DNA from: Pyxidicoccus caerfyrddinensis
GTDB lineage: Bacteria; Myxococcota; Myxococcia; Myxococcales; Myxococcaceae
Assembly (NCBI RefSeq): GCF_010894405.1
Contig: NZ_JAAIYA010000010.1
Location: 310,001 to 374,000 of the forward strand
Direction of reading: 5' to 3'
DNA: 64,000 nt
Shown here: positions 40,497 to 49,697 of the stretch, in pieces
Layout: each line of letters starts with the position of its first letter
Numbering within the stretch: position 1 is the stretch's first letter
The notes under the pieces: model-generated
Seen by the model: the letters and a program-made list of their open reading frames with translations, nothing else
The model's database searches: none
Told to the model about the DNA's origin: nothing
Position numbers and translations under genes: made by a program

Positions 40497-41894
40497 TCAC
40501 GCCAGTCCGGACAGCGGCCCCTGCGCGAGCGGACCGAAGCCGCCGCGCGGAATGCCGAAGGCCTGGAGGATGGACAACAGGACATCGCCACACCGCTTGT
40601 CCTGCGCGCGCAGGTGCCGTCCCGTCCGGAAGGCGCCGCCCGCTCGGCCCGCGAGGATGACGGGCATCTCGTAGTGGTTGTGCCAGTCGCTGTTGGAGAT
40701 GTCGCTCGAGTAGTAGACGGCCACGTTGTCCAGCAGCGTCGTGCCCTCCCCTTCGGGCACCGCCTTCAGCCGCTGCACGAGGCGCGCGAGCCGCGCCACC
40801 TGCCACCTGTCTATCTCCACCTTGGCGGCCTTCTTCACCGGGTCATTGCCGTGGTGTGACGCGTCTCCGTGGTGCGAGAAGGTCCGGCCATTCACGGTGA
40901 AGGTCATCGGGCTCACGCACATGCCGAGCATCAGCGTGGCCACTCGCGTGGCATCGCACTCGAACGCCTTCACGATGAGGTCGCACATCAGGTCCGCGTA
41001 CGCGGTGCGGTCCATGGGGATGCCCACGGGTTGGGCTCCCGGAGTACACGCGGGCGCCGGATTGCCCTGCTCCGCCTTCTGGATGGACTGCTCAATCGCG
41101 CGGATGCCGGACAGGTACTCGTCCAACCGGAGCTGATCTGCCTGGCCGAGCTTCCCCTGCAGCGACTTCGCCTGGGACGTCACGCGGTCCAACACGCTGC
41201 GGCGGTACGTCCAGATGCGCCGCTCGGCTTCCGTGGGCCCCGTCGACGTCAGCGAGCCGAACAGCCGGGTGAAGAGCACGCGCGGGTTGTAGACGTTGGG
41301 CAGCCGCTGGCCCCGCGCGAAGGAGACCATGCACTGCTCGCCGCCGCCGCAGTGGTCCTGAGTGTCGTCGTAGGACGACGTCTTCGGGTCGATGTACCCG
41401 TCACCATTCGCGTCCTGGTAGCCCGGGTTGTAGTAGCCGTTGTTCTCCACGCTCAGCGTGAGCGACGGCACGCGCACCTGCGAGGCGGTGGCGCTGGCAA
41501 TCACCTGGTCGATGGAGTCCGTGGCGCCCGCGGTGATGTGCTCGCTGGCGGTGAGCATCATCCAGAAGCCGCCCTCGTGCGTCTTCTCAAAGTAGTCCCA
41601 CGCGCCGAGCCGCAGTCCGCTCAGCACCAGCACGTCGCCCTTCACCGTCTCCAGCGGGGAGAGGCTCGCGGGCAGCGCGTAGCCCGAGCCCTCCGCGGTG
41701 GGGAACCACTGGTCCGGGATGACGCCCGCGGAGTGGAACATGCCCACGAAGCGCAGCGGGGGTTTGCCACCGGCGGCCTGCGCTCGCGCCACCGACGGCG
41801 CCATGGCCTCCAGCCATGGGAGCGCGAGCACCGCGCCCGCGGCGCCTCGCAGCACGCTCCGGCGGGAGAGCTCCCAGGATTTCGATTTCGACAC
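40497..41894 (-). CDS. DUF1552 family Tat-exported protein
   Basis: A 465-residue protein with a Tat signal (SRRSVLRGAAGAVLALPWLEA) and the DUF1552 pattern: LRFVGMFHSAGVIPDQWFP, GAWDYFEKTHEGG, SIDQVIA, and the late HHGDASHHGNDPVKKA with clustered His and NVAVYYSSDISNSDWHNHYEMPVILAG. The His-rich motifs suggest a metal site. The family nearly always neighbours DUF1592 genes, as here, and the two proteins presumably cooperate outside the cytoplasm. The start is a GTG; no ATG is in frame at the signal peptide. Confidence 0.85.
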   Translation of the reverse strand: MSKSKSWELSRRSVLRGAAGAVLALPWLEAMAPSVARAQAAGGKPPLRFVGMFHSAGVIPDQWFPTAEGSGYALPASLSPLETVKGDVLVLSGLRLGAWDYFEKTHEGGFWMMLTASEHITAGATDSIDQVIASATASQVRVPSLTLSVENNGYYNPGYQDANGDGYIDPKTSSYDDTQDHCGGGEQCMVSFARGQRLPNVYNPRVLFTRLFGSLTSTGPTEAERRIWTYRRSVLDRVTSQAKSLQGKLGQADQLRLDEYLSGIRAIEQSIQKAEQGNPAPACTPGAQPVGIPMDRTAYADLMCDLIVKAFECDATRVATLMLGMCVSPMTFTVNGRTFSHHGDASHHGNDPVKKAAKVEIDRWQVARLARLVQRLKAVPEGEGTTLLDNVAVYYSSDISNSDWHNHYEMPVILAGRAGGAFRTGRHLRAQDKRCGDVLLSILQAFGIPRGGFGPLAQGPLSGLA

Positions 41895-42013
41895 GCATTG
41901 CCTCGGGGGTGTGAGCCGTCGACGCAGTGAGCAATGCGGGTGCCATGTCCGGAAAACCCCAAGAGTCCCGGAGAGTTGCAGCCTCTGTGGATTATCGGGT
42001 GTGGGTGGGTAGA

Positions 42014-42045
42014 GTCGACCCCACAGTTCGGTGTGGGGTGTCGAC
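42014..42045 (-). terminator. Hairpin downstream of the DUF1963 gene
   Basis: GTCGACCCCACA and TGTGGGGTGTCGAC pair over 12 positions with a 2-base bulge and a GTTCGG loop, about 43 bases beyond the DUF1963 stop and 120 bases before the DUF1552 start. It separates the two same-strand genes. Confidence 0.5.
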
Positions 42046-42087
42046 CCCGGCCGGGGAAGCGTGCGACGCCTCAGGCCCTACACGGAC

Positions 42088-43023
42088 TCACGCCGTCTGC
42101 CAGAACAGGGAGAACGCGTCGGGCGCGTGGCGCGCGGAGCAGGCGAAGACGTAGGCGCGGCCGGCGCCTCCGAGGTTGAGGTCGTCCTCGAACTCGGCGA
42201 ACTGGAGCACCAACTCACGCGGCGCTCCGCAGGAGCAAGGGCCCGGGGTGGCCTCGTCCTGCACCCAGTCCGCGAAGCCGCCCACCTGGATGTCGAGCCA
42301 GCCGGACATGGCGGCGTACAGGCTGTACTGCTCGGGCGTCGCGACGCCGGCGGGCATCCGCACCGAGGGGCGCGATTCCCACGACACCACCACGTGCGAC
42401 TTCGCGAGCCGCGGGCCCGTGGGCACCACGGTGACGCCCAGCGGGCCGGCGGGCCGCGTCTGCACGAAGCAGCGCTCCGCGCCCAGGTCCACGTCATGGC
42501 AGGGACAGATGGCGCCCTCCGTCGCATTCACGTCCACGCGCTGGCAGAGGAACACGTAGAGGAGACCTTCTTGCGGATGGCGCAGCGGCCGCTCGGGCCC
42601 CACCGCGAGTTGCATGACGAAGGTGAGCGGCTGGCCACAGTGCCGGCAGCGCGGCCACTCCACGGGGGCGAGGAAGGCGGGCGGGCCTCCCAGCCGCTCC
42701 AGCGCGTCGACGTGCGCGGGCGACTCCTCCAGCTTCGGCACCCACGCATGGGCCACGCCGTCGTCGCCGAAGGCGCGGCGCAGGTTCTCCTCGGTGAGTG
42801 CCTCCACGGGCATGGGCGTGACGGGGTCGGAAATGGGACGGGCCTTTTCGCGAGGCGGGCTCCGGAACCGCTCCACCCCGAAGACGGCCACCGGGATGAG
42901 CAGGCCCAGCAACAGGTAGGGCATGGCCCGCTCGAGCGGGAGCAGCGTGACGAGCGCCGTGGAGGCCGCCGTCCACGCGGCGAGGGCAATCAGCGTGACC
43001 CGGAGGTTCTTCACTGCCCGCAT
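42088..43023 (-). CDS. Membrane-anchored DUF1963 (YwqG-like) protein
   Basis: A 311-residue protein. Two N-terminal helices (VTLIALAAWTAASTALVTLLP and MPYLLLGLLIPVAVFGV) precede a DUF1963-like domain: PPAFLAPVEWPRCRHCGQPLTFVMQL, then LLYVFLCQ, and a second CPCH site. The Cys pairs (CRHC, CPC, CSC) suggest zinc. In Firmicutes YwqG-like proteins are soluble and of unknown role; membrane anchoring here is unusual. Single gene between a terminator and tesB. Confidence 0.7.
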   Translation of the reverse strand: MRAVKNLRVTLIALAAWTAASTALVTLLPLERAMPYLLLGLLIPVAVFGVERFRSPPREKARPISDPVTPMPVEALTEENLRRAFGDDGVAHAWVPKLEESPAHVDALERLGGPPAFLAPVEWPRCRHCGQPLTFVMQLAVGPERPLRHPQEGLLYVFLCQRVDVNATEGAICPCHDVDLGAERCFVQTRPAGPLGVTVVPTGPRLAKSHVVVSWESRPSVRMPAGVATPEQYSLYAAMSGWLDIQVGGFADWVQDEATPGPCSCGAPRELVLQFAEFEDDLNLGGAGRAYVFACSARHAPDAFSLFWQTA

Positions 43024-43099
43024 CGTGCCATGCCCCCCGGCCACACCGCCCGAGGATTTCGAGGGCTGCCCGTCAGGGCAGGTTGGCGAGGCCGTGCCC

Positions 43100-43984
43100 T
43101 CAGCCGCCGCGCTTCTTCTCGCCCTTCTCGACGATGCGCAGCAGCCCCTCTTGCGCCACCGAGGCCACCAGTCGCCCGTCACGGGTGAAGATGTTCCCTC
43201 GCGACAGGCCGCGCGCGTTGCCGGCCCAGGGGCTGTCCATGGAGTACAGCAGCCAGTCATTCACCTTCAGGTCCCCATGGAACCAGAGGGCGTGGTCCAG
43301 GCTGGCGCCCTGGATGTGCGGCTGGAAGAAGCTGGTGGCGTGCGGCAGCAGCGCGGTGCTGATGAGGTTGAAGTCGGACGCGTAGGCCATCACGTACCGG
43401 TGCACCTGCGGGTCATCCGGCAGGTTGCCGTCCGCGCGAAACCAGACGTGCTTGATGGGCTCGCGCTTGTCGGGATGGAACGGGTCCACGTACGCCACCG
43501 GGCGAATCTCAATCGGCTTGTCGCAGAGGAACTTCTCGCGCAGCCGCTCGGGGATGAGGTGGGCCTGGCGGCGCAGCAACTCCAGGTCCGTGGGCAGCTC
43601 CTCGGGTCCGGGTACCTGGGGCATGGCGGCCTGATGCGAGAAGCCCGGCTCGTCGCCGTGGAAGGACGCCATCAGCGTGAAGATGGGCTGGCCCTTCTGG
43701 ATGGCGACGATGCGGCGCGTGGTGAAGCTGCCGCCGTCGCGCACGCGGTCCACCGTGTAGACGACGGGCAGGCTCGCGTCTCCGGCGCGCAGGAAGTAGC
43801 CGTGCAGCGAGTGGACGTGGCGCTCCGGCGTCACCGTCTGGCTGGCCGCCGACAGCGCCTGCCCCAGCACCTGACCGCCGAAGAGGTTGCGGAAGCCCAG
43901 GTCCTGGCTCCGGCCGCGGAAGAGGTTCTCCTCGATGGGCTCCAGCTTGAGGAGCTCCAGCAACTCATCCAGCACTCGACTCAT
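43100..43984 (-). CDS. tesB: Acyl-CoA thioesterase II
   Basis: A 294-residue double-hotdog thioesterase that hydrolyses medium- and long-chain acyl-CoA in the cytoplasm. The E. coli TesB triad Asp204, Thr228, Gln278 corresponds here to Asp204 (YASDFNL), Ser228 (QGASLDHALWFH) and Gln278 (VASVAQEG), at the very same residue numbers. The family signature FGGQVLGQAL is at 35-44. GGGAG precedes the ATG. Single gene, divergent from the M28 peptidase. Confidence 0.95.
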   Translation of the reverse strand: MSRVLDELLELLKLEPIEENLFRGRSQDLGFRNLFGGQVLGQALSAASQTVTPERHVHSLHGYFLRAGDASLPVVYTVDRVRDGGSFTTRRIVAIQKGQPIFTLMASFHGDEPGFSHQAAMPQVPGPEELPTDLELLRRQAHLIPERLREKFLCDKPIEIRPVAYVDPFHPDKREPIKHVWFRADGNLPDDPQVHRYVMAYASDFNLISTALLPHATSFFQPHIQGASLDHALWFHGDLKVNDWLLYSMDSPWAGNARGLSRGNIFTRDGRLVASVAQEGLLRIVEKGEKKRGG

Positions 43985-44154
43985 GGTCTCCCGTCCTAGT
44001 CGACCTCGGGTGTCGATGTCTCGGGCGGCGGTGCCAGCCCTTCGTCGAGAATCGGACCCGGACCCCGGGCGCCTCTCACAGCGGAATGCGGCGCCGTCTT
44101 CTATGTTCCCGCCGCGCGGCCCCGTCCCGGCCCTACCCCAAGCGAGCCCACCTC

Positions 44155-45807
44155 ATGCTCCGTCCCCCGCTCCTGCCCGTGCTTGCCCTTCTCGCCGCGC
44201 CGGCCGTCCATGCCGGCGCTCCCCCGGCGGCCGCGAAGACCTCGCCAGCCCCTGCCCTCTCCCCCGAGGCGGAGCGCTGGTGGGGCCACGTCCGCTTCCT
44301 CGCCAGTGACGCCATGCAGGGACGGGACACCGGCAGCGAGGAGTACCGCAAGGCCGCCGCGTACGTCTCCGAGCAGCTCGCCGCGCTCGGGGTGAAGCCC
44401 GCGGCCGGCGACTCGTACCTCCAGGAGATGGAGCTGGTGTCGCGCCGGCTGGTGGAGGAGCACTCACGCCTGGCCCTCGTGCGCAACGGCAAGGAGACGC
44501 CGCTCGTCCTGGGCACGGACGCCATCATCTCCTCGCGCTCGGGCGAGACGGGCACCGTGGACGCCCCGCTGGTGTTCGTGGGCTACGGCCTGTCCGTCCC
44601 CGAGGCGGGCCATGACGACTTCGCGGGCCTGGACCTCCAGGGCAAGGTCGCCGTCCTCCTCCACGGCGGCCCGTCCAGCATCGCCGGCCCGCTGCGCGCC
44701 CACCATGCCTCCAGCGCCGAGCGCACGAAGGCGCTGAAGAAGGCGGGCGCGGTGGGCGTCATCGTCCTCCAGAACCCCAAGCACCTCGAGGTTCCCTGGT
44801 CTCGCGTCGCCGGAGCCCGCAAGAAGCCGGCGATGCAGTTCGCGGACCCGTCCCTCAACGAGGGCCAGGGGATGAAGATCGCCGTCACCTTCAACGCCGA
44901 GCGCACCGAGCAGCTCTTCGCCGGCAGCCCGCACCGCTACAAGGACATCCTCGCGCTCGCGGACGCGGACAAGCCGCTGCCCCGGTTCGAGCTGCCCGTG
45001 CGCCTCAAGGCCCGCGCCGAGTTCGTCAACGCGCCGGTGAAGTCCGCCAACGTGGTGGGCGTGCTGCCCGGAAGCGACCCGGTGCTGGCGAAGGAGTACG
45101 TCGTCCTCTCCGCGCACCTGGACCACGTGGGCGTCGGCGAGCCCGTGAAGGGCGACCGCATCTACAACGGCGCCATGGACAACGCGACGGGCGTGGCCGC
45201 GGTGCTGGAGGTGGCGCGAGCGCTCCAGGCCGCGAAGCCGAAGCGCTCGGTGCTGTTCGCGCTGGTGACGGGCGAGGAGAAGGGACTGCTCGGCTCGAAG
45301 TACCTCTCCGCGCGGCCACCCGTGCCCACCGAGAACATGGTGGCCGACTTCAACCTGGACATGTTCCTGCCCCTCTTCCCGCTGAAGCAGTTGATGGGCC
45401 TGGGCCAGGAGGAGTCCACGCTCGGCACGGCGCTGCGGCAGGTGACCGCGGAGCACGAGGTGAAGCTCGTGGAGGATCCCGACCCCAACCAGATGCGCTT
45501 CATCCGCAGCGACCAGTACTCCTTCATCCTCAAGGGCGTGCCCGCGCTCGCCTTCAAGTTCGGCTTCGACAAGGGCTCGCCGGAGGAGAAGATTTTCAAG
45601 ACCTGGTACATGGACCGCTACCACGCGCCGTCGGATGACCTGGCCCAGCCCATGGACAAGCAAGGCGCGGCGGAGTTCGTCCGACTGCTCGCGGGCCTGA
45701 CTCGTACCGTGGCAGACGCTCCCGAGCGCCCACGCTGGAATGCGGACAGCTTCTTCCGCCGCTTCGACACCACCGGCAGCCGGGGTGGTGCGCTCCTGAC
45801 ACCGTAG
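44155..45807 (+). CDS. Secreted M28 family aminopeptidase with PA-like domain
   Basis: A 550-residue exported metallopeptidase (signal MLRPPLLPVLALLAAPAVHA). The M28 zinc ligands and catalytic residues are visible in order: LSAHLDHVG (His, Asp), GAMDNATGVAAVLEVA (Asp), ALVTGEEKGLLGS (Glu-Glu), FNLDMF (Asp) and DRYHAPSDD (His). A protease-associated-like insert of about 150 residues (PLVFVGYGLSVPEAGHDDFAG through KKAGAVGVIVL) precedes them. It releases N-terminal residues from peptides outside the cytoplasm. The ATG at 44155 is required for the signal peptide; earlier in-frame codons are unlikely. Confidence 0.9.
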   Translation: MLRPPLLPVLALLAAPAVHAGAPPAAAKTSPAPALSPEAERWWGHVRFLASDAMQGRDTGSEEYRKAAAYVSEQLAALGVKPAAGDSYLQEMELVSRRLVEEHSRLALVRNGKETPLVLGTDAIISSRSGETGTVDAPLVFVGYGLSVPEAGHDDFAGLDLQGKVAVLLHGGPSSIAGPLRAHHASSAERTKALKKAGAVGVIVLQNPKHLEVPWSRVAGARKKPAMQFADPSLNEGQGMKIAVTFNAERTEQLFAGSPHRYKDILALADADKPLPRFELPVRLKARAEFVNAPVKSANVVGVLPGSDPVLAKEYVVLSAHLDHVGVGEPVKGDRIYNGAMDNATGVAAVLEVARALQAAKPKRSVLFALVTGEEKGLLGSKYLSARPPVPTENMVADFNLDMFLPLFPLKQLMGLGQEESTLGTALRQVTAEHEVKLVEDPDPNQMRFIRSDQYSFILKGVPALAFKFGFDKGSPEEKIFKTWYMDRYHAPSDDLAQPMDKQGAAEFVRLLAGLTRTVADAPERPRWNADSFFRRFDTTGSRGGALLTP

Positions 45808-45931
45808 GCCCTACCGGCTGAAACACTGACGCAACGAGCCATCCACTGATTACGGGGGGGGTGGCTTGAAGCGGGTCGCCTGATTTTGAGACGCTCCTCC
45901 GTCCAACGCTGGACATTGCAAGGGGGGGCGA

Positions 45932-46855
45932 ATGCAGGCCAACGTGTTCACCGGGGTCCTGATGCCCGTGGCCCTGGGCATCATCATGCTGGGCCTCGGG
46001 CTGTCGCTGACCCTCGAGGATTTCAAGCGCGTCATCGTCTATCCGCGCGCGGTGCTCGTCGGGCTGGTGTGCCAGATGTTGCTGCTGCCCGTCGTGTGCG
46101 CGCTGGTGGCACACGCGTTCAACCTTCCGCCCGAATTGGCGGTGGGGTTGATGCTGCTGTCCGCCTCACCGGGCGGGGCGACGGCGAACCTCTTCAGCCA
46201 CCTGGCGCGAGGCGACGTCGCGCTCAACATCACGCTGACGGCGGTGAACAGCGCGCTCACGCTCTTCACCCTGCCCCTCATCATCAACCTGTCGATGACG
46301 CACTTCCTGGGCGAAGGGCGCGCGGTGCCCATGCAGTTCGCCAAGGTCGTCCAGGTCTTCGTCATCGTCCTGGGGCCGGTGTGCGTGGGGATGTTCGTCC
46401 GCTCTCGCCGCGCGGGGCTGGCGCAGAAGCTGGACCGGCCCATCCGTCTGTTGTCCGTCCTGTTCCTCCTCGCCGTCATCGGCGGCGCCGTCTACCAGGA
46501 GCGGGAGAACGCCCTCGGCTACTTCCAGCAGGTGGGTCCCGCCGCGCTCGCCTTCAACGTGGCCAGCATGCTGGTGGGCTACTGCGTGCCGCTGCTGATC
46601 CGGCTGCCGCGGAAGCAGGCGGTGGCCATCGGCATGGAGATTGGCATCCACAACGGGATGCTCGCGATGGCGATTGCCCTCAGCCCCACGCTGCTCGCCA
46701 ATCCCACGATGGCGATACCGCCCGCCATCTACAGCCTCGTCATGTACTTCACCGCCGCCGCCTTCGGCTTCTTCGTGAGCCGGGGCCACACCAACGCGAC
46801 AGACCTCCCCGAAGTGTCCCCCACCCCCAGCTCCAATCCGGAGAAGGTGTCGTAA
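45932..46855 (+). CDS. Bile acid:sodium symporter (BASS) family transporter
   Basis: A 307-residue transporter with about nine helices. BASS signatures are LMLLSASPGGATANLFSHLARGDVALNITLTAVNS in the first crossover and MEIGIHNGMLAMAIALSP in the second. Bacterial members carry pantoate, 2-keto acids or other organic anions with sodium; the substrate here is unknown. AAGGGGGGG precedes the ATG. The stop codon overlaps the next start (TAATG), coupling it to a probable outer-membrane protein. Confidence 0.9.
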   Translation: MQANVFTGVLMPVALGIIMLGLGLSLTLEDFKRVIVYPRAVLVGLVCQMLLLPVVCALVAHAFNLPPELAVGLMLLSASPGGATANLFSHLARGDVALNITLTAVNSALTLFTLPLIINLSMTHFLGEGRAVPMQFAKVVQVFVIVLGPVCVGMFVRSRRAGLAQKLDRPIRLLSVLFLLAVIGGAVYQERENALGYFQQVGPAALAFNVASMLVGYCVPLLIRLPRKQAVAIGMEIGIHNGMLAMAIALSPTLLANPTMAIPPAIYSLVMYFTAAAFGFFVSRGHTNATDLPEVSPTPSSNPEKVS

Positions 46856-47850
46856 TGAAGATGATGCGTACCTCCATGTCGATGCTCACGCTGTCCCTGT
46901 GTCTCGGTCTCGCCGCCCCGGCCGCTGCACAGGAGGGCACCGCAGCCCCGGAGACCCCGCAGTCAGCCACGCCGGAAGTCCCGCAGACGGCCGCGCCCAC
47001 GGCAGACACCGCCCCGGCCGGCCCACCCATGGCGCCGAACCTCCGGCTCTACTTCGCCAACGCCAACTTCCTGCGCGCCAACCCCATCGGCATCGAGTCG
47101 CAGAATCGCCTCATCCTCCAGAAGCGGCTCTCCGACAGTGAGTCGCCGCTGTTCCGCGACACGTTCATCAACGGCGGCGTGGCCGTGAAGCTCAACCCGG
47201 CCGCCACGCGAGTGGGAGCGGAGGTGGGGTTCCAGCCCATCGCCGTGTTCAACCTGAAGGCCACCGCCGAGTACGCCCGCTACTTCGGCCTGTTCGGCTT
47301 CCTCCAGTCCTATCCGAACCCGCTGGCGGACTTCTCGGACGACTCGCGCAGCACGACCGAGGACAACGCGTACAGCACCAACGGCATGCACTTCATGCTG
47401 GAGCCGACGCTGCAGGCGAAGGTGAGCAACTTCGTGGTGCGCAGCAAGGTGTCCATCGAGTACTGGAACGTGGACCTGAAGGAGGGAGACACCGCGGCCT
47501 TCTACGACGCGTTCCTCGACACGCTCGTCCCCGGCAAGGGCTGGGTCTTCACCAACGACTCCGACCTGATGATGCTGGCGTCCCCGCAGCTCACCCTCGG
47601 CGCCAGGTTCAGCGCCGTGTGGCCGCAATACGACGAGGCGGGCGCGGGCGCCGTGAAGCCGGACAACAGCCACATGCGCATCGGCGCCCTGGCCGCCTAT
47701 GCCTTCCACACGCGCGAGGGCACGACGTTCAACCGGCCCACGCTCTTCGTCAACGTCGCGTGGTACCTCAAGCACCCGAACCGCGAGGGCGCGATGCCGT
47801 ACATCGCCACCGGCTTCTCCTTCACCTCCGACCTGCTCGGCGGAAGATAG
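46855..47850 (+). CDS. Probable outer-membrane beta-barrel protein
   Basis: A 331-residue exported protein with signal MKMMRTSMSMLTLSLCLGLAAPAAA, a Pro/Ala/Thr-rich linker (PETPQSATPEVPQTAAPTAD) and alternating amphipathic strands to the end (NGGVAVKLNPAATRVGAEVGF, YIATGFSFTSDL). This is consistent with a small barrel, but no family is recognised. Translational coupling with the BASS transporter suggests a joint role in moving one substrate across both membranes. Confidence 0.7.
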   Translation: MKMMRTSMSMLTLSLCLGLAAPAAAQEGTAAPETPQSATPEVPQTAAPTADTAPAGPPMAPNLRLYFANANFLRANPIGIESQNRLILQKRLSDSESPLFRDTFINGGVAVKLNPAATRVGAEVGFQPIAVFNLKATAEYARYFGLFGFLQSYPNPLADFSDDSRSTTEDNAYSTNGMHFMLEPTLQAKVSNFVVRSKVSIEYWNVDLKEGDTAAFYDAFLDTLVPGKGWVFTNDSDLMMLASPQLTLGARFSAVWPQYDEAGAGAVKPDNSHMRIGALAAYAFHTREGTTFNRPTLFVNVAWYLKHPNREGAMPYIATGFSFTSDLLGGR

Positions 47851-47870
47851 AGTCCTCCCGGACAGGTGTT

Positions 47871-47909
47871 CCCGTGGCCCGTTCCCTCAGTCCGGGGACG
47901 TGCCACGGG
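47871..47909. terminator. Candidate terminator between convergent genes
   Basis: CCCGTGGC and GCCACGGG form a perfect 8-bp stem around a 23-base loop, 20 bases after the outer-membrane gene and 31 bases beyond the slyD stop. It could work on both strands. Confidence 0.35.
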
Positions 47910-47940
47910 CTTCGTCTCTTCGGGCCGGAAGGCCGTGCCG

Positions 47941-48465
47941 TCAGGGCTTCGCGTCCTCGTCGTGGCCGTCGTCGTGATCGTGGTCGTGGTCGTCGTGCGG
48001 GCCGTGGGCGTGACCGTGCTCGAGCTCCTCGGCCGTCGCGGTGCGCACGTCGCGCACGGTGACGTCGAAGTGGAGCGTCTTGCCAGCCAGCGGGTGGTTG
48101 AAGTCCACCAGGATGGTGTCGCCCTTCACTTCCTTGATGAAGAAGTCCACCTCATCACCGTCCGGGTCGGTGGCGCTGAGCACGCCGCCGGCCACCAGCC
48201 CCAGCCCGTCGGGGAACTCGGTGCGGGGGACCTCCTCGAGGCCGTCCGGGTCGTAGTCGCCATAGCCCTCGTCGGGGGTGACGGTGACCTGGAGGGTGTC
48301 ACCCTTGGTCTTGCCCTCCAGCACCTTCTCCAGGCCGGGGACGATTTCCTCGTGCCCTTGCAGGTAGACGAGCGGCTCGCCGGGCTCGCTCTCGTCCACC
48401 GCCTTTCCGTCACCGAGGTGGAGCCGGAAATCGATGGAGACGACGCTGTCCTTGGTAATTTTCAT
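47941..48465 (-). CDS. slyD: SlyD-type FKBP peptidyl-prolyl isomerase
   Basis: A 174-residue FKBP isomerase and chaperone of the SlyD type. Residues 1-140 have the FKBP fold with the inserted-in-flap domain: DSVVSIDFRLHLGDGKAVDES, EEIVPGLEKVLEGKTKGD, GYGDYDPDG and FNHPLAGKTLHFDVTV. The tail after residue 148 is very rich in His and Asp (HGHAHGPHDDHDHDHDDGHDED, in part), a metal-binding tail like the one that binds nickel in enterobacterial SlyD. Cytoplasmic. It may aid metallo-enzyme maturation. Confidence 0.9.
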   Translation of the reverse strand: MKITKDSVVSIDFRLHLGDGKAVDESEPGEPLVYLQGHEEIVPGLEKVLEGKTKGDTLQVTVTPDEGYGDYDPDGLEEVPRTEFPDGLGLVAGGVLSATDPDGDEVDFFIKEVKGDTILVDFNHPLAGKTLHFDVTVRDVRTATAEELEHGHAHGPHDDHDHDHDDGHDEDAKP

Positions 48466-48681
48466 GGGGCCCTCATAGCGCACGGCGATGGCACATGCCT
48501 CAATGATGTGCCTGTCTGACAATGGAGCGAGCGTCCCTTCCCCGGGTTCTGTTCGATTCCGGCGAAGGAGGAATGCCGGACACCCGCGCCCGCACTGGCG
48601 GAGGGAGTCAGCCAGGACAGGAGACGCACGTCCGGAGGGCTCGCGCGGCACCCTCCCGGTGCCGGCCGCTCCGAGGGTGCC

Positions 48682-49653
48682 ATGCGCTTCCGTCCCTTCC
48701 TGAAGATGCCCGCTTCCCGTGAGGTGAAGGACCGCGCCGGCCCGGGGGGCATCTGGGTCGCGCTGGAGAAGCTCCATGGCGCGCAGCTCGTTGTGGGTGT
48801 CCGCGGCGTGCGCGAGGGAGCGGTCCGGTTCGGCAAGCGGAAGGCCTGGCTGGCCGACGATGAGGCGTTCTTCGGCTGGCAGCTCCTGCGCGCGGAGCTG
48901 ACCGACAGCGCCCTGCGGGTGGCCCGCGCCGTGGGCGGCGAGGGACGCGACGTGTACCTGTACGGGGAGCTCTTCGGCGGCCGGTACCCGCACCCGGACG
49001 TGCCCGCGGTGCCCGGGATGGCGCCCGTGCAGACCGGCATCTGGTATGCGCCGGACCTGCGGTGGGCGGTTTTCGACGTGCTCGTGGCCGGCTCGGAAGA
49101 GGACGAAGGCGTGTTGCTGGCCCATCACGAGGTGGAGGCGCTGGCCCGCGAGGCGCGGCTGCTGACGCCGCCGGTGGTGCGGCGTGGGCCTCGCTCCGAG
49201 ATGGGCACCGTCCCGACGCGTGCCACGACGCGAGTCCCTGCCCTGCTCGGCCTTCCGCCGCTCGCGGGCAACGTGGCCGAGGGCCTGGTCATCAAGGCGG
49301 ACGCGCGCGCGGCGCCGGGCCAGCGCATGGCCTGGAAGCGGAAGATCGAGGAGTTCGACGAGGCACGCTTCGACGAGAGCGCCGCCTGGGACGCGGGGCA
49401 GCGGCTGTCGCCGGAGGAGCTGCGGGCCTGGGCGGAGCGGCTAATCAACCCCGCGCGCATCGCGAGCGCGGTGTCCAAGTGCGGCCGGGACTCGCGGGCG
49501 GCGGTGCTCGACGAGGTGGTGCTGGACGTGCGGGTGGACCTGGAGCTGGCGTTCCCCACCGCGTACCGCGCGCTCACGTCCGCCGACGAGGAGCGGCTGG
49601 ACGCCAGCCTCCGGGAGCGCGCCGCGCCGGAGGTGGACGCGGCGCTCCGGTAG
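48682..49653 (+). CDS. Rnl2-type RNA ligase
   Basis: A 323-residue nucleotidyltransferase-ligase. Motif I is EKLHGA with the adenylated Lys30, matching the EKIHGT of T4 Rnl2 and kinetoplastid editing ligases. Motif III is YLYGELFGG (Glu96), motif IV EGLVIK (Glu200, Lys205) and motif V AWKRK (217-221). A C-terminal helical domain of about 90 residues follows, as in Rnl2. It should seal 3'-OH/5'-phosphate nicks in RNA with ATP. The gene is convergent with the mrfB-mrfA operon with 28 bases between stops; no kinase-phosphatase end-healing gene is in the window. Confidence 0.85.
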   Translation: MRFRPFLKMPASREVKDRAGPGGIWVALEKLHGAQLVVGVRGVREGAVRFGKRKAWLADDEAFFGWQLLRAELTDSALRVARAVGGEGRDVYLYGELFGGRYPHPDVPAVPGMAPVQTGIWYAPDLRWAVFDVLVAGSEEDEGVLLAHHEVEALAREARLLTPPVVRRGPRSEMGTVPTRATTRVPALLGLPPLAGNVAEGLVIKADARAAPGQRMAWKRKIEEFDEARFDESAAWDAGQRLSPEELRAWAERLINPARIASAVSKCGRDSRAAVLDEVVLDVRVDLELAFPTAYRALTSADEERLDASLRERAAPEVDAALR

Positions 49654-49672
49654 GCGTCCTGTATCGGCCCCG

Positions 49673-49697
49673 GCGCTCCGCTCACGAGTCGGAGCGC
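49673..49697. terminator. Bidirectional hairpin between the RNA ligase and mrfB
   Basis: GCGCTCCG and CGGAGCGC form a perfect 8-bp stem with a 9-base loop that contains the mrfB stop. It lies 19 bases after the ligase stop. Confidence 0.4.

Noticed and set aside
46855-47850. Start of the outer-membrane gene at 45886 giving a 654-residue protein
   Set aside because: The upstream part is an out-of-frame shadow of the BASS transporter; the signal peptide starts at 46855.
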